DNA of 64,000 nt from contig JAFMOC010000072.1 in assembly GCA_019802505.1 (NCBI GenBank), positions 1,080,501 through 1,144,500 of the forward strand, given 5' to 3'. A model generated the notes under the pieces. It was not told where the DNA came from, did no database searches, and saw only the letters and a list, made by a program, of their open reading frames with translations. The translations under genes were made by a program, and so were the position numbers. This document shows positions 1 to 12,117 of this stretch, in pieces. The DNA comes from Corydoras sp. C115. Taxonomy: Eukaryota; Chordata; Actinopteri; Siluriformes; Callichthyidae. Position 1 is the first letter of the stretch, and each line of letters starts with the position of its first letter.

Positions 1-1080
1 CCTACTGTTATTTTGCGGCAAAGAAAAAAACGATTATATGTCTTCTTCCAAGTTTTCATGTGTGTTAGTAGATGGTAAGATGAAAGTTGCGTCTCATCTC
101 CCCCTCATCTGCCGGCATGAGATATCAAAGCGAAAGAAAGCGAGTGGGTAAAGTTCTACAGACTGTGAGGGCAAAGAAGAAAAAGACAAGAAGGCAAAAA
201 GCAACACATGGTTGCGGATGAAAAGGAAAAAGAGGAAGATGCAGTTTAAATTACATACACTGGAGAAAAGAGTGGGGTTTAGGGGAAGACGGTGAGGTGA
301 ATAGCATAATGAGACAGGAGGAGAATCTTGATGAGTGTCTTTTGCTTGTGTGCTTTCAATATGAATGGCAGTTAACCTCCTCGCAGACACAGCCATTTAT
401 TACCATTAAAGCATCTTCTCATCTCGCCCGTCTTTGCCCCCTATCCTACCTCTCTCCCTCGCCACCTCACTCATACACTCGGTTGCCAGGCGATGAATTG
501 GATTAATTGTGTTCTAATTGCCTCATTCTGTTGATAAGAAACTTCATCATTACAGACAAATGACTCTAACCATCTCTTTCCATCACTTTTCCTCTTGTTT
601 TCTATTAGTCATTGCATTTGCATTTTGCTGTTTACTTCTTCGAGCTCATCAGTATTTAGTCAAAGTTTGGTGCCGTTCTAGTAACAAACGTCCAAATAGG
701 ACCACGGAATATGGTAGAGATTTTTCTACAGCATCCAAAGGTACTATTGAATCTGTTGTATATAACTCAACGTACTAGTTAAACCTATAATCATCGAAAA
801 TCATGTTAAACTTTTGCATCTTGTATGATTCAGAAATGGTGGATGGCTTGCAGCTTTGATCTGATGTTTTTCTGCTGAGATGAGACGGGTATTCTGTTTT
901 TTGCAGCTTGTAGTGTGTATGGATGATGATGGTGATGATAGGTCTCTCTGTGCAAATAGCAGGTGCAGAGTGCTGCTGCTTATATTGAACTGCTCTCAAA
1001 TCCTTATCACACACTCAATAATGTAAATTACTCACACATTGACACTGAGGGGAATTTGGATATCTCTTGTTCACCTGACC
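1..1080. other. Unique spacer, no gene seen
   Basis: AT-rich DNA with a pyrimidine-rich part near 400-470. Short open frames here lack family resemblance or splice context. Confidence 0.5.
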
Positions 1081-1113
1081 ACAGTACCAGCCAAAAGTTT
1101 GGACACACCTCCT
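1081..1113. repeat. Mariner-type terminal repeat remnant
   Basis: ACAGTACCAGCCAAAAGTTT followed by GGACACACCTCC resembles the inverted-repeat end of a mariner-type element common in fish. The partner end was not found. Confidence 0.3.
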
Positions 1114-1189
1114 TGCGGCATTGTCTATTTTCTCGGCTTACCGTATAGATTGACTGTGTAGTGTTACATTTACAGACTGTACTACATCT

Positions 1190-1478
1190 GTTTTATTTTT
1201 TTTGTTAGTCCCCTGTTGGTTCTTTGTTCTCTATTGATCAGGAGCATCACAGAACAGGTGTAATTTGGGTGGTGTATTGTTTCTTGTCAGTTCTGCAGTG
1301 ACACAGATGCCGTGAGGGGGTTTCAGTGCAGCAGTCAGTGCTGCCGCAGTTTCATTTAAACACCTCACAGACACTGCTGGGATAGGAATAATGCACCAAC
1401 CAAATAGTACCTGCTCTGTGGGGGTACTATTGGGGTTCTGACCATTAGAGAATACAGAGGATTAACACAGTATGTAAG
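1190..1478 (+). repeat. Old dispersed fish repeat (family F), first part
   Basis: Motifs CACCAACCAAATAGTACCTG, CTCTGTGGGGGTACT and GGGGTTCTGACCATT are recognisable from a very common teleost repeat of DNA-transposon type. The rest of the same copy resumes at 2648, so it was split by later insertions. Confidence 0.5.
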
Positions 1479-1890
1479 GGCAGTGGTAGGCTTATGGATA
1501 CAGAACCAGCCTTACGATCTGAAGGTCCCCAATTCAATTCGCTGTTCCACAAGGTACTACATTTACATTTGGTCATTTAGCTGACACTTATCCAAAGCAG
1601 CTTACAAATATCGCAAATTGATTACAAGGACCCACACTCAAGGACCCACACTGGTAATTTTAGTAGACCTGGGATTTGAACCCACAAACTTCAGATTGAT
1701 ATTCCTTCACCCGAACCACTGAGCTACTGCACCCAATGTACATTAGGCACTATCGGGATCACAGGGGCTACTGTGGCTTAAGTGCCCTTGGGCAAGGCAC
1801 CTAACCCCAATTTTTTGCTGGGTACCGTACACAAGGCTGTCCATGGCTCTGGGCACGAGTGCCCACTTCTCCGATGTGTGTACTCTGCTG
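1478..1890 (+). repeat. Old tRNA-derived SINE (family D), split copy
   Basis: Head with GGTCCCCAATTCAATTC B-box-like sequence at 1478-1557, then continuation at 1738-1890 (GTGCCCTTGGGCAAGGCACC). The two halves are separated by an inverted family B copy. Confidence 0.45.
1558..1737 (-). repeat. Family B SINE (L2-tailed), inverted
   Basis: Starts with TACATTTACATTTGGTCATT and CCAAAGCAGCTTACAAAT, contains CAAGGACCCACACTGGTAAT, and ends in a tRNA-like head on the minus strand. Inserted in the family D copy. Confidence 0.65.
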
Positions 1891-1899
1891 ACGAATACT

Positions 1900-2232
1900 G
1901 TATGGAACCTGACAAGGCGGTCCTGCAGGACGCCCCCTAATGGACTCACATATAGTTTTCCAGTTGTTAGTTTTTCCATTTGTTTAATATCTGGACATGG
2001 CTGTCCTACACTGTTGTTGCTGCCTGGCCGCTCAAGGAGGATGAGTCCCCCACTGAGTCTTGGTCCTCCCAAGGTTTCTTCCTTAAATAACAACATAAAA
2101 GGGAGTTTTTTCTTGCCACTGTCGCTTCGGCTCGCTCTTTGGGGGTCTAAAGGCTTTTCATTCTGTAAAGCTGCTTTGTGACGATGTACTGTTGTAAAAA
2201 GCGCGACAGAAATAAATTACTTGAACTTGTAC
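1900..2232 (+). repeat. Dispersed fish repeat (family C)
   Basis: Holds TCCTGCAGGACGCCCCCTAA, GTCTTGGTCCTCCCAAGG, GAGTTTTTTCTTGCCACTGT and ends in AAATAAATTACTTGAACTTG. An inverted interrupted copy lies at 34540-35060. Open frames of 112-117 codons here are repeat-derived. Confidence 0.6.
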
Positions 2233-2369
2233 AGCATATGTTAATAGCTGAACATTAAAATACTGCTTTCTGGATACAGTCTCTGAACACTCTCAACCAG
2301 TGACTAGTTTGGTCTTCATATTCATATCTTTATATTTAAATACACAACTCTGCACATGTCAAGTTTACA

Positions 2370-2645
2370 GGTGTGTTTGTGTGTGTGTGTCACTATGTGT
2401 GTGTGTGTGTGTGTGAGTGTGTAGGAGGATGGCTAGTTTGGGTGTGTTTGATACTTCTGTAATGTCAGTTATTGTGTACTGTGAGCAACTGCAACCAAGA
2501 ACAAATTCCTTGTATGTGTGAGCATACTTGTCCATTAAAATCTGATTCTGATTCTGATGTGTGTTTTACCACATGGATAGGTTAAATGTGGAGAACAAAT
2601 TCTTCTGTGTGCAAAGAGCGGTAAGCAAAATAGATCACTTTCACT
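2370..2645 (+). repeat. Family D SINE 3' part interrupted by a LINE-like tail
   Basis: A (GT)n tract, then a 3' retroposon end at about 2440-2556 closing in a (CTGATT)n tail, then GAGAACAAATTCTTCTGTGT and GCAAAATAGATCACT, which match 34160-34210 of another family D copy. Confidence 0.5.
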
Positions 2646-2647
2646 TT

Positions 2648-2757
2648 CGCGCTGTAGTCCACAAACAGACGGACCACGGACTGGAATTATAGAACTACAA
2701 AGTTCATCGTTATGGTAAGTGAAACCATAAAAACTGACAATAAGTCAATGGTCTGGA
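2648..2757 (+). repeat. Family F repeat, second part
   Basis: Contains TTATAGAACTACAAAGTTC and TATGGTAAGTGAAACC, the expected continuation of the repeat that breaks off at 1478. Confidence 0.45.
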
Positions 2758-3847
2758 ACTGTAGGAAACGATTTCCAGAGTAAACTCACAAAACAATGAT
2801 GAAACTTGCAAACTCCACACAGAAAGCATCTGGGATTTTTTTGCTCAAATGAATAATAGAGTACAAAATGTAACCGTACGGGTGGTTTGGCATTATCTTT
2901 GCATCACTATCCACTGCTATTTGTGAGCAGCCATGAAAAATATAACTCTGTGTCTTTGAAAGAGAATTGAAAACCTCTTTTTTGTGTCTTTTTTTGGCAC
3001 TTAAGCACAATAGCTGCACAAATGCAAAAACAATGCTCTGCACCATGAGAATAGCTGTTTTAAATCTAACAATCAATAGACTTACAACCTGTCATGTCAT
3101 CAAGTTCTAAAATGGAGGCAATATATGAATGTGAGGCTGAAGCAAGGCAAGGAAACTGCACATCACTTGATGTTACAGCTCTGAGCTTTGTAAATTGCTT
3201 GTATTTGGAAAACAGGCCATTGCCAAGACATAACATGGTGATAATATCATATTATATCATATTTTTCTAAAGCTTGGGTAATGAGCTTTAAAATTTCAAG
3301 ATGCGCGTCTGAAATGATTACACACCCGCTGCAGAACAATCATCATGTAAAGCATGTAAACATCATGCATCAGTGAGTTATTTTTTATGTTACATTATCA
3401 TTAAGTTTATGTTGTGTATATTTATACTGCGTGTACAAAAGTATGAAGACTTGCCCCTAAATTCATTTAGTCACATTGCCATAACAAAAAACAAGTACAA
3501 TCAAGCATTCAGGCATGGATTTTGGTAAACTGTGTGTGTAACGGGGTGTGAAAGGAATGAGGACCGGAGGCAGGATTTCCTACCAACTAACAGGCTTTAT
3601 TGCCAACAGCAACATGTTTACATTAAGCCATACCGGGCTTTACAATACACATTGTCTATCTACTTGCTGTGTCTACTGCAGTGGCGGCTGGTGCTAAAAA
3701 AAAATTGAGGGGGGTGCAAACAAATGAAAAAATGTAGAACAAACAAAAAAACAAATCTTCTAAAATAGCTTTATTTAAACATGAATTTTGCCCTTCTTTC
3801 CTTCTGGCCTGCAAATTTCTCAATAACATCCATCCATCCATCTATCT
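2758..3847. other. Unique spacer
   Basis: AT-rich DNA. Only a weak repeat-like stretch at 3540-3660. No gene recognised. Confidence 0.5.
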
Positions 3848-3984
3848 ACATTTACATTTACATTTACATTTAGTCATTCAGCAGACGCTTTTATCCAAAG
3901 CGACTTACAAATGAGAACACCACAAGTCAGAAGCCATGGAGAAAACCAACTATACTGTAAATTCATCAAGCCTGATTGTTATTC
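3848..3984 (-). repeat. L2-type LINE 3' end
   Basis: (TACATT)n, then GCAGACGCTTTTATCCAAAG and AAGCCTGATTGTTATTCG. The same 3' terminal sequence recurs at 21240-21370, 36324 and 38337. Confidence 0.65.
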
Positions 3985-4051
3985 GAAGCTGCCCCCCCCA
4001 CCTTTTTTAATTTTTTTTTATTAATTTTTTTTAACAGGACTGTTTTTGGCT

Positions 4052-4373
4052 ATCTTCCGCTTTATCCTCTATTAGGGTCGCGAGGGGGTTCCCCATGCCC
4101 ATCCAGGGGAGAACATCTCGGGCGCTGTGCAGATACACCCAGGACAGGGTGCCAATCTATCGCTGGGCACACACTCACTCAGACACAGACACACTCTCTA
4201 TGGGGCAATTTTTGGAGAACTCAATTGATTGGATCCATGTTTTTGGACTGTGGGAGGAAACCAGAGAACTCGGAGAAAACCCACGCGGACACGGGGAGAA
4301 CATGGAAACTCCACCCAGATGGGGATTCGAACCGGGAGTCCCTAGCGCTGAGAGGCGAACGTGCTAACCACTA
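4052..4373 (-). repeat. SINE family A with inverted flanks
   Basis: Near-complete body. Its usual ATGA tail is missing, and the element is bounded by a 23-bp inverted repeat (4029-4051 and 4374-4396). Confidence 0.85.
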
Positions 4374-4396
4374 AGCCAATAACAGTCCTGTTAAAA

Positions 4397-5367
4397 TCAG
4401 TCATCTCTGTGACTAGTAATTACTCTAATGACAACCAGGCCAATGCATTCAGCCTGTCCAGAGTCATTGAGTTTCGATCACTTGCCTGCTGCTATATTTG
4501 TAATTTGGGACGATCCGGTCCAAGCTCCTTTATCCTCTTTTTTTTTCTTCCAGTGAACGCTTTGTAAAAGCATTTTTTTTGTAAAGACAAAACTGATTTT
4601 CTTTCATTTTGATGCTACTCCAGTCTGCAAACGTAAAGGGTGAGTCGAACTAATGAACCGCACCTGAGTTAATGAGTCGATTCGGGAATTGTCCAAACAT
4701 ATGATGCCTAAATAAAATTAACCAATAGTAACACATTACCAATAGTGACGCACTAGAATGGGTATGTCTGGGACGCGGCGCGCTTCTCCCTGTGGAAAAA
4801 CCTAAAATAACCAAATAGAAATCAGCCTCAGATCACATGCTTGTCAAAAGTTTGTGTGCCCACATACACACTCATTAGACCAGCGCCCCTCACATAGGAA
4901 GTGTGCACAATGGGAGCAATTACATGTATTTATTTATTCTTTTAATAAATGCTAATATGTCTATTAGACACACAGTACAAATAAATACATTTCTCATTAA
5001 CCGTTTTGCAGTTCATAATTAATTCAGTTTAATATCTGAACAATTTTAAGGGGGGTGGTGCCCCAGTGCACCCTAAGGCCACTGGTCTACTGTCATTCCC
5101 GCTAGGGGTCGGTCTCTCTCCCCGCAGCATGTGATGTTTCCAGTTTTAAAGGGCGTACACTTCATTATATGGAGCCGTTACTGGTCTATTTATTAATCAT
5201 AGTCAAAGTCAAAGGCGATCCTGCAACATCGGATCCAGAATTACTGTCAGAACTCACAAATGCAGTTCTGGAAGAATAAGCAAAGTCCCAATAGCACAGT
5301 TTTAAATTCTTGTAAAAAACCTTTTCGGAAGGCTGAAACACTGTAGTGTAATGTCCATATTGTTTAT
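4397..5367. other. Unique spacer
   Basis: AT-rich DNA with no recognisable gene or family A copy. Confidence 0.5.
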
Positions 5368-5368
5368 C

Positions 5369-5662
5369 CATCCATTATCTTCCACTTTATCCTCTACTAG
5401 GGTTGTTGGGGGGGGGGTAAGGGGGGTTTCCCCATGCCCATCCAGGGGAGAACGTTTCGGGCACTGGGCAGATACAGCCAGGACAGGGCGCCAATCTATC
5501 GCTGGTCACACTCACTGGTCAAAACACACACTATATGGGGCAATTTGGAGAATTCAGTTGACCTTAACCCATGTTTTTGGACTGTGGGAGGAAACCAGAG
5601 AACCCAGAGGAAACCTACGCGAACATAGGGAGAACATGGAATCTCCACCCAGATTGGGATTT
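5369..5662 (-). repeat. SINE family A, head truncated
   Basis: GGATGG-type tail to the B-box side, ending at CAGATTGGGAT. Directly followed by another copy. Confidence 0.8.
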
Positions 5663-5676
5663 GCTTGAATGTCAAG

Positions 5677-5938
5677 GGGGTTCTCTATGCCCATCCAGGG
5701 GAGAACGTTTTGGGCATACTGCAACTATTGCTGGTCATACACTTACTGTATGTTGGGGCAATTTATGGCAGCCAAGTTACCTTGAATACATGTTTTTTGG
5801 ACTATGGGAGAAAACCGGAGAAACCAAAATCCAAGTTCATTGGGAGAACATGGAAACTCCACCCAGATTGGAATTCGAACCTGGAATCCCCAGCGCTGAG
5901 AGGCGAATGTGCTAATTACAAATCCACTGTGCCGCCCA
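5677..5938 (-). repeat. SINE family A, tail truncated
   Basis: Diverged copy lacking the 3' tail but keeping the head (TGTGCCGCCC). Forms a doublet with the preceding copy. Confidence 0.75.
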
Positions 5939-6018
5939 TAACTGAAACCAATTAATTTAATGTCTTTGCCCGAAACACTCATTGCAATTATTTTAATTTT
6001 AAATTTATATATTTATAT

Positions 6019-6363
6019 GGGCGGCACGGTGGCTTAGTGGTTAGCACGTTCTCCTCTCAGCGCTAGGGATTCCCTGTTCGAATCCCCATCTGGGTGGAGT
6101 TTCCATGTTCTCCCCGTGTCTGCGTGGGTTTCCTCCGGGTTCTCCGGTTTCCTCCCACAATCCAAAAACATGGTTCAAGTCAATTGAGTTCTCCATATTG
6201 CCCCATATAGTGTGTGTCTGTGTGAGTGAGTGTGTGCCCAGCGATGGGTTGGCGCCCTGTCCTGGGTCTATCTGCCCAGCGCCCGAGATGTTCTCCCCTG
6301 GATGGGCATGGGGAACCCCACTGCGACCCTAGTAGAGGATAAAGCGGAAGATAATGAATGAAT
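6019..6363 (+). repeat. SINE family A, complete
   Basis: Intact head, core and tail. The ATGA tail passes straight into a (TA)n array. Confidence 0.92.
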
Positions 6364-6365
6364 GA

Positions 6366-6430
<65 letters not shown>
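6364..6430. repeat. (TA)n microsatellite
   Basis: About 32 TA units directly after a SINE tail. Confidence 0.95.
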
Positions 6431-6434
<4 letters not shown>

Positions 6435-6980
6435 CTTTATTACTTGTTAATGTCTGTTGCATATTAAAATGTTTTTATTTTGATACACAAGTAAAAGATC
6501 TAAATCCTATGAAAACCTGTTTACAGGATTTTGCATTAAGAAATATTTCCATAGCTAAATGAGTTATAAAGATGTTTTATAGTATACGGACCATTTGCTT
6601 GGATTTATTCAGTTGATGTGACCTGCACTTTTTAACTGTTTCCTGCAGAGATCTCAGATTGGTTGGGATTTCTCCTTTTTTAAGTTAAGTGAGTCAACAC
6701 TACTAAACCGCATGGCCTTTACTGCAAGGGCAAGACAAATATGTTCCTTCTGCATACATTTCTTGGCGCATTAGTCTTTTCACAGTTAGTCAGGACAGCG
6801 CGGTGTAATTGGGGTTTCTCTTTCTTTACACTGTGGATGAAAAGGTCATGACTATTCTCAGTCCCACAGTGTAAGCTCACAAATGTTTTCTAAATGTGAC
6901 CAGAGATGGCCGGAAATCGCTTGGGTGTGCCTTTAGCTTTCAAGTCTCATCGAGCGGTTATTTCTGTTCCAAAATGATCC

Positions 6981-7085
6981 ATTACTGGCAAATCTAATCT
7001 TATCTTAGGAATTCCTAAAAAAAAAAAAAAAAAAAAGGGGAGTGAAATTACAGTAAACCATTAGAACCATAAATTCATTAAAAGC
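6981..7085 (+). repeat. Local direct duplication, copy 1
   Basis: ATTACTGGCAAATCTAATCT through ATTAGAACCATAA matches 7640-7735 closely, apart from poly-A length. A SINE lies between the two copies. Confidence 0.85.
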
Positions 7086-7186
7086 TTAAGCAAAGTGCAG
7101 TTCTTTCTAGATATGTTTTTCAAAGTCATTCTTATCATAAGATTTCACTTTTACTCTTTACTAAATTCCAGTATTATATTTTAAAT

Positions 7187-7348
7187 CAGGGCAGCATGGT
7201 TTGCCTCTCAGTGGTGGGGATTCCAGGTTCGATTCCCGATCTGGGTGGAGTGTTCATGTTCTCCACGTGTCCGCATGGGTTTTCTCCGGGTTCTCAGATT
7301 TCCTCCCACAGTCCAAAAACATGGATTTAAGGTCAAATCAATTTGCTG

Positions 7349-7388
<40 letters not shown>

Positions 7389-7540
7389 GTGAGCCCAGCA
7401 ATGTGTGCCCAGCAGTGCCCAGTGCTGTGCCCAGCAATAAATTCTGCCTAGGGCCTGAAACGTTCTCTCCTGGATGGGCATGGGGAACACCCCCATGACC
7501 CTAGTAGAGGATTAAGTGGAAGATTATGGATGAATGAAAG
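7187..7540 (+). repeat. SINE family A, old
   Basis: Part of the head (A-box region) is deleted and an 18-unit (GT)n lies inside. Many substitutions. Confidence 0.8.
7351..7386. repeat. (GT)n microsatellite inside a SINE
   Basis: 18 GT units, an expansion of the GTGTGTGAGTG region of the SINE. Confidence 0.9.
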
Positions 7541-7639
7541 AAATGTTAAATATGAGAAAAAAAGTTAAACAAGTTAAACAAAACCTGAAAATTAAGATAC
7601 AACTAAGAATTTTATAAATCAATGATATATTAGTCATTC

Positions 7640-7735
7640 ATTACTGGCAAATCTAATCTTTTCTTAGGAATTCCTAAAAAAAAAAAAAGCATTTTCATTA
7701 CAGTAAACCATTAGAACCATAAGTTCATTAAAAGT
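7640..7735 (+). repeat. Local direct duplication, copy 2
   Basis: Partner of 6981-7085, differing by a few substitutions and poly-A length. Confidence 0.85.
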
Positions 7736-8670
7736 TTTTAGTTTTTTGCCAAGTTTTTTGCTGGCCTATTACAGTCTTTTTTGTTTATTTAAGGTTGTTT
7801 ATAACCCTGCCACAGTATTATTGGAGTGCGCCCTCTATCATCCTCTCGCTTGACAGTTTGAGGAATGCTGACATTTCAGACGGTTGTAAAATTGTTGCTG
7901 TTTTCACAAATGCTTTGTGAACATGCCTGCTGCATTGCCCATTAAGTCTCAAAAGGTTATTCATGCTTCATTTAATGTCTCTTGCTATCTTGAGGTGCAT
8001 GTGATATAAAATGGCATACTTCACATTGTTAGAAAGCAGTATATATTCTGTTTTTCTAATAGTGTTTTTTAATTCAGAAAACAAATAGTAAATGCTTTAA
8101 AATTGGTTTCATTTAGAGGATGTATTATTTCATACTTATTTTAATGGAAAAAGGAAAGAAACAAGTAAATCTGAAAGTTTTTTTTGAATATCCTTTTATC
8201 ACGTTCGTTTTTTGAAAACAAGGGAATTATGATGGAGTTGCATCTGGTTTGCAAAAAAGTCTTTATTTCAGTTGGGCATATGATAAGGTCAGATGCCAAG
8301 TCCTTCAGTGTTTCTCCAAAACAAAATCAAAGTGGGCATTATTTTATTTATTGCAAGCAAATGAGATACATGTCATTTTTTTTAAAACATCTTTATCATT
8401 TTAGTGATCTTTAGCGAGCCGTTAACAGAGCACCATGCAGCTTGTCTTAGGTGCAGTCTGGTGCAGTCTGACTTTGGCGAACTGCCATTTCAACAGCACA
8501 ACTCCCTGGACTTAATGCACTGGTCCATTTTACTGTGACTCGAGAATACACATTATGTGGTAGACATGCAAATGCTATGACATTTAATAGCATTCGGTTC
8601 CCATTTGCGTAGATATATTTGCAAGAACCGTTGCAATTTGATACATTTTACTGGAAATAAAAGGCGTTGC
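7736..8670. other. Unique spacer
   Basis: AT-rich DNA. No gene or repeat recognised. Confidence 0.5.
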
Positions 8671-8672
8671 GG

Positions 8673-8938
8673 ACGGCACGGTGGCTTAGTGGTTAGCACA
8701 CTCGAATCCCAATCTGAGTGGAGTTTCCATGTTCTATCTTCCATGGTCTACCAGGCAAATTGAATGCTCTAAATTGCACCATATAGCATGTGTTTCTGTG
8801 TGAGTGTGTGTGTGTGTGTGTGTGTCTGAGTGAGTGAATGTGAGTGAGCAATAGATTGGTGCACTGTCCTGGGTGTGTCCTCCTTCCCGCTACCCCAGTA
8901 GAGGATTAAGCGGAAGATAATGAATAAATAAATGAATT
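8673..8938 (+). repeat. SINE family A, internally deleted
   Basis: Head intact (CGGCACGGTGGCTTAGTGG), parts of the core missing, (GT)n at 8803-8826. Confidence 0.75.
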
Positions 8939-9040
8939 AAAGATGATGTCCAAATGTTGTCTAACAGTGTTGTTTTTAAAAAATAAGTCCCCCAGTGGCC
9001 TAAAAAGTTGCTTAATATAGCAATAAAGTCACTAAGTGAT

Positions 9041-9250
9041 CTGTTAGGTCAGTGTTAAGGGTTATTGGTCTGTCAATCCAAATGTTGAGGATTTAAATGC
9101 CATGTTTACTAAAGTTACCAATGTGGGCCCTTGAGCAAGGCCCTTAACCCTCATTGTGTCCGGAGTGCTGTCCCTGTGTTTTGACCCCAGCCATCAAAGT
9201 TGGAGTACTTGGAAGTTGCTTTGAATAAAGGCGTGTGCTAAATGACTGGG
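9041..9250 (+). repeat. Family B SINE (L2-tailed)
   Basis: Diverged head, CCCTTGAGCAAGGCCCTTAA at its core, tail TTGCTTTGAATAAAGGCGTG then TGCTAAATGACTG. Confidence 0.65.
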
Positions 9251-9636
9251 AAGGACTGTGTCTCTGCACAGTTGGTGCAGCATCATCAGGGCTGAATTGC
9301 TAGATCACTTTTTACCTTTTGTTTCCTTTATGTTCTATAATAATATTGCACAAACTCTCATCTGTGCCCATGTGTGGTAATTAGAGTAGCATACCATATA
9401 GTTTTGGTTGTAGGAGCTTATCCAGAAAATAATTTAACATCATGTGTGGTATGTATGATGTACATTTCTATTATTGAAATAAACATTTTAAACTATTATT
9501 TGTCTATTTTGTTGGTTTTTGACTCATGTAGTCAGGCTTGGCACATAACAGCGTACTGTGTGGAATGAAATCAGGGTATCCGGTATGCATTTTAAATGGT
9601 ATTAGCACGTCAGCTTACACATTATACACATCAGTA

Positions 9637-9889
9637 TCCATCCATCCAACTATCATCGTCCACTTAATCCTCTACTGGGGTCGAGTGTGTGTGTGTGTGT
9701 GGGGGGGGGGGGGGGGCAATGGGCATATATGGGGCAATTTGGAGCATTCAATTTACCTTGGTTAATGTTTTTTGGCCTGTGGGAGTAAACCGGAGAACCC
9801 GGAGGAAACCCACACGGACAGATTAGGAACCGTGAATCCCCAGCGCTGAGAGGCGAACGTGCTAACCACTAAGCCACCGTTTTGTTATA
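9637..9889 (-). repeat. SINE family A, old, with (GT)/(G)n
   Basis: Tail and head recognisable. The middle is replaced by a GTGTGTG and poly-G tract at 9686-9716. Confidence 0.7.
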
Positions 9890-10836
9890 TTAAGTTTGGA
9901 AGTATGCAACATTTCAAATATAGCTATAAAACAGTATTTCCGTTGACAGAAAAGTACAAGGTCTATGAATTTGATTTGAACCACATTATAACATTTCGGA
10001 ATTACTCCAGGCTTGGTGTGAAATTGCAGCGTATCAATAATTCATTCACAGCCTTGCAAAAGAATAGTCCTGTGAACTTGTCATAGTGATTTGGCTGAGA
10101 ATATAGGGCTCGAAATCTCATTAGCTTGATACATTATGTTATAGAGGCAGCAAAGACGAGACAGTAAGTTGCTCTCAGAACCGTCATCTCGGCGTAACTG
10201 ATGTAACAGCAGCTCAGAAGCTGCAGAGTGGCATGCATGATTGCATTCATGGTTTATGATGATGTTTCTGTCATTGTTGGAGGGTGCACGTTTGATGTGC
10301 TGTTTTATTTTGGGGACAGTGATGAACCGAGGTAGGTTTTTTTTTTCCAGTCATTAAGGCAAACGTAGAATTATGAGTGGATATACTGGCTGAGCTGCCT
10401 TCATTAACATGGTTTATGGTGTTGGTATTTAGTAGCATCGGGATGCAGAACGGTGTCACATTTTATGGTGGATAGTTTCAGCTATGATGAAATGCTGCTC
10501 CTGTTCATCTGTGTGGGCTGCCATCTCTATCTTTTTCTCTCTTTCTGGGAGAATTTTATGAGTGGGAGGAATGTGGGGGAGCAGAGGCCAAAAGAGTTTA
10601 GTATAACACTGTATGTCCTGTTATTCTCTGATAGGCTCTTATTGTTTAATGCTATTCTGTCCTACCTTTACATGATCTCATTCAGAATATGTGTTAAAAA
10701 TGTGGTGCAGGGAATAAGGACTGACTGCAAATTCATGTCAACCCTGCTGTAGTGTATGTTTTTGTTTTTGTTTTTGTATCTTAACCTGTTACATTGAGTC
10801 AGTCAGTCAAAAAAAGCCTGTTTTACGTGATTTATT
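9890..10836. other. Unique spacer
   Basis: Contains a 99-codon open frame (10453-10752) and a 62-codon minus frame. Neither shows a recognisable domain or splice context. Confidence 0.45.
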
Positions 10837-10937
10837 TATTCATTCATTCATTATCTTCCCCTTAATCATCTACTAGGGTCACGGGAGGAGAGCTGAGAGG
10901 CAAACGTGCTAAACACTAAGCCACCGTGCCACCTGTA
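10837..10937 (-). repeat. SINE family A, core deleted
   Basis: Tail joined directly to head. About 240 bases of the middle are missing. Confidence 0.75.
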
Positions 10938-11061
10938 CACACCCAATATTTCCAAATTGCTTCTTAAAAAACTCACACAGTTAAAGAAAAGACCTGCGTT
11001 TACGAAACCAAATCTTATATGAAACAGAAACACTAATGCTCAAAATAAAAATAACCAAACT

Positions 11062-11354
11062 GATTCATTCATTATCTTTCGCTTAATCCACTACTAGGGT
11101 CATGGGGGGGTTCCCCATGCCCATCCAGGGGAGAGGGTTTAGGGCACTGGGCAGATACACCCAGGACAGAGCACTAAATTATTGCTGGGCACACACTCAC
11201 AAACACACACTATATGGGGCAATTCAGTTTACCTTGAATCCATGTTTTTGGACTGTGTGAGGAAACAAAAAAAAAACACCCAGACCGGGATTCGAACCTG
11301 GATCCCCAGTGCAGAGAAGCAAATGTGCTAACCAATAAGTCACCGTGCTGCCCC
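11062..11354 (-). repeat. SINE family A, old
   Basis: All regions present with small deletions and an A-run replacing part of the core. Confidence 0.8.
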
Positions 11355-11827
11355 CTGATTTATTTACTCCCATTAATTGATCCCTAACGACCTGGTGCAT
11401 AACTGGGAAAAATAAATGTTAAGTAAACATATCTCAGTTCCAGGAGATTTCAGAGATGAACAGGATTTTTAAAGCGTTCTTATAGCATTGCTTTGGAAAT
11501 ACACCGAGCTCTGTGCACATTAATTCATCTTACTGTCAGAAAAGGGCACAGAGTAGCCAGTGAAAATCACAACCGGAATAATCTTTCTACGCAAACGTTG
11601 TTCATTTATTCAGTTATAAAACCTCACAAAAGGTTAAAGGCAAAAAGGTGACGGCTGTGTATCGTGCTCCAAAAACATCCTATAAATATTTATGATGTTT
11701 ATAAATTAATTCGGTTATTTTTTATTTGGACAGTTAGTGCTTCTGTTTCACAGAAGGTTCTGCATTTGATTCAGTAAATGCAGGTCCTGTCTGTGTGCAT
11801 GTCCTTTCTATACCTGTTTTTACCTGT

Positions 11828-11902
11828 TGTGTTACTCTCACAGTCCAAAGACATGGATTCAAGGTAAATTGAATGCTCTAAAATGCCCCATATAGTCTGT
11901 GG

Positions 11903-11938
<36 letters not shown>

Positions 11939-12085
11939 GTTAGTGTGCCCAGTGATAGATAGATTGGCACACTGTCCTGGGTGTGTCTGCCCAGCGTCTG
12001 AAACGTTCTCCTCTGGTTTGGCATGGGGAACCTCAACGCGACTCTAGTAGAGGATTAAGCGGCAAATAATGAATGAATGAATAAA
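11828..12085 (+). repeat. SINE family A, 5' truncated
   Basis: Begins near CACAGTCCAAAGACATGG; (GT)n at 11904-11936; ends in ATGAATGAATG. Confidence 0.8.
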
Positions 12086-12117
12086 TAAGTTTGATAATAA
12101 GTTTGCCAAATTACCAA

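Noticed and set aside
2786..3076. 96-codon minus-strand frame
   Set aside because: AT-rich unique DNA with no family resemblance or exon signals.
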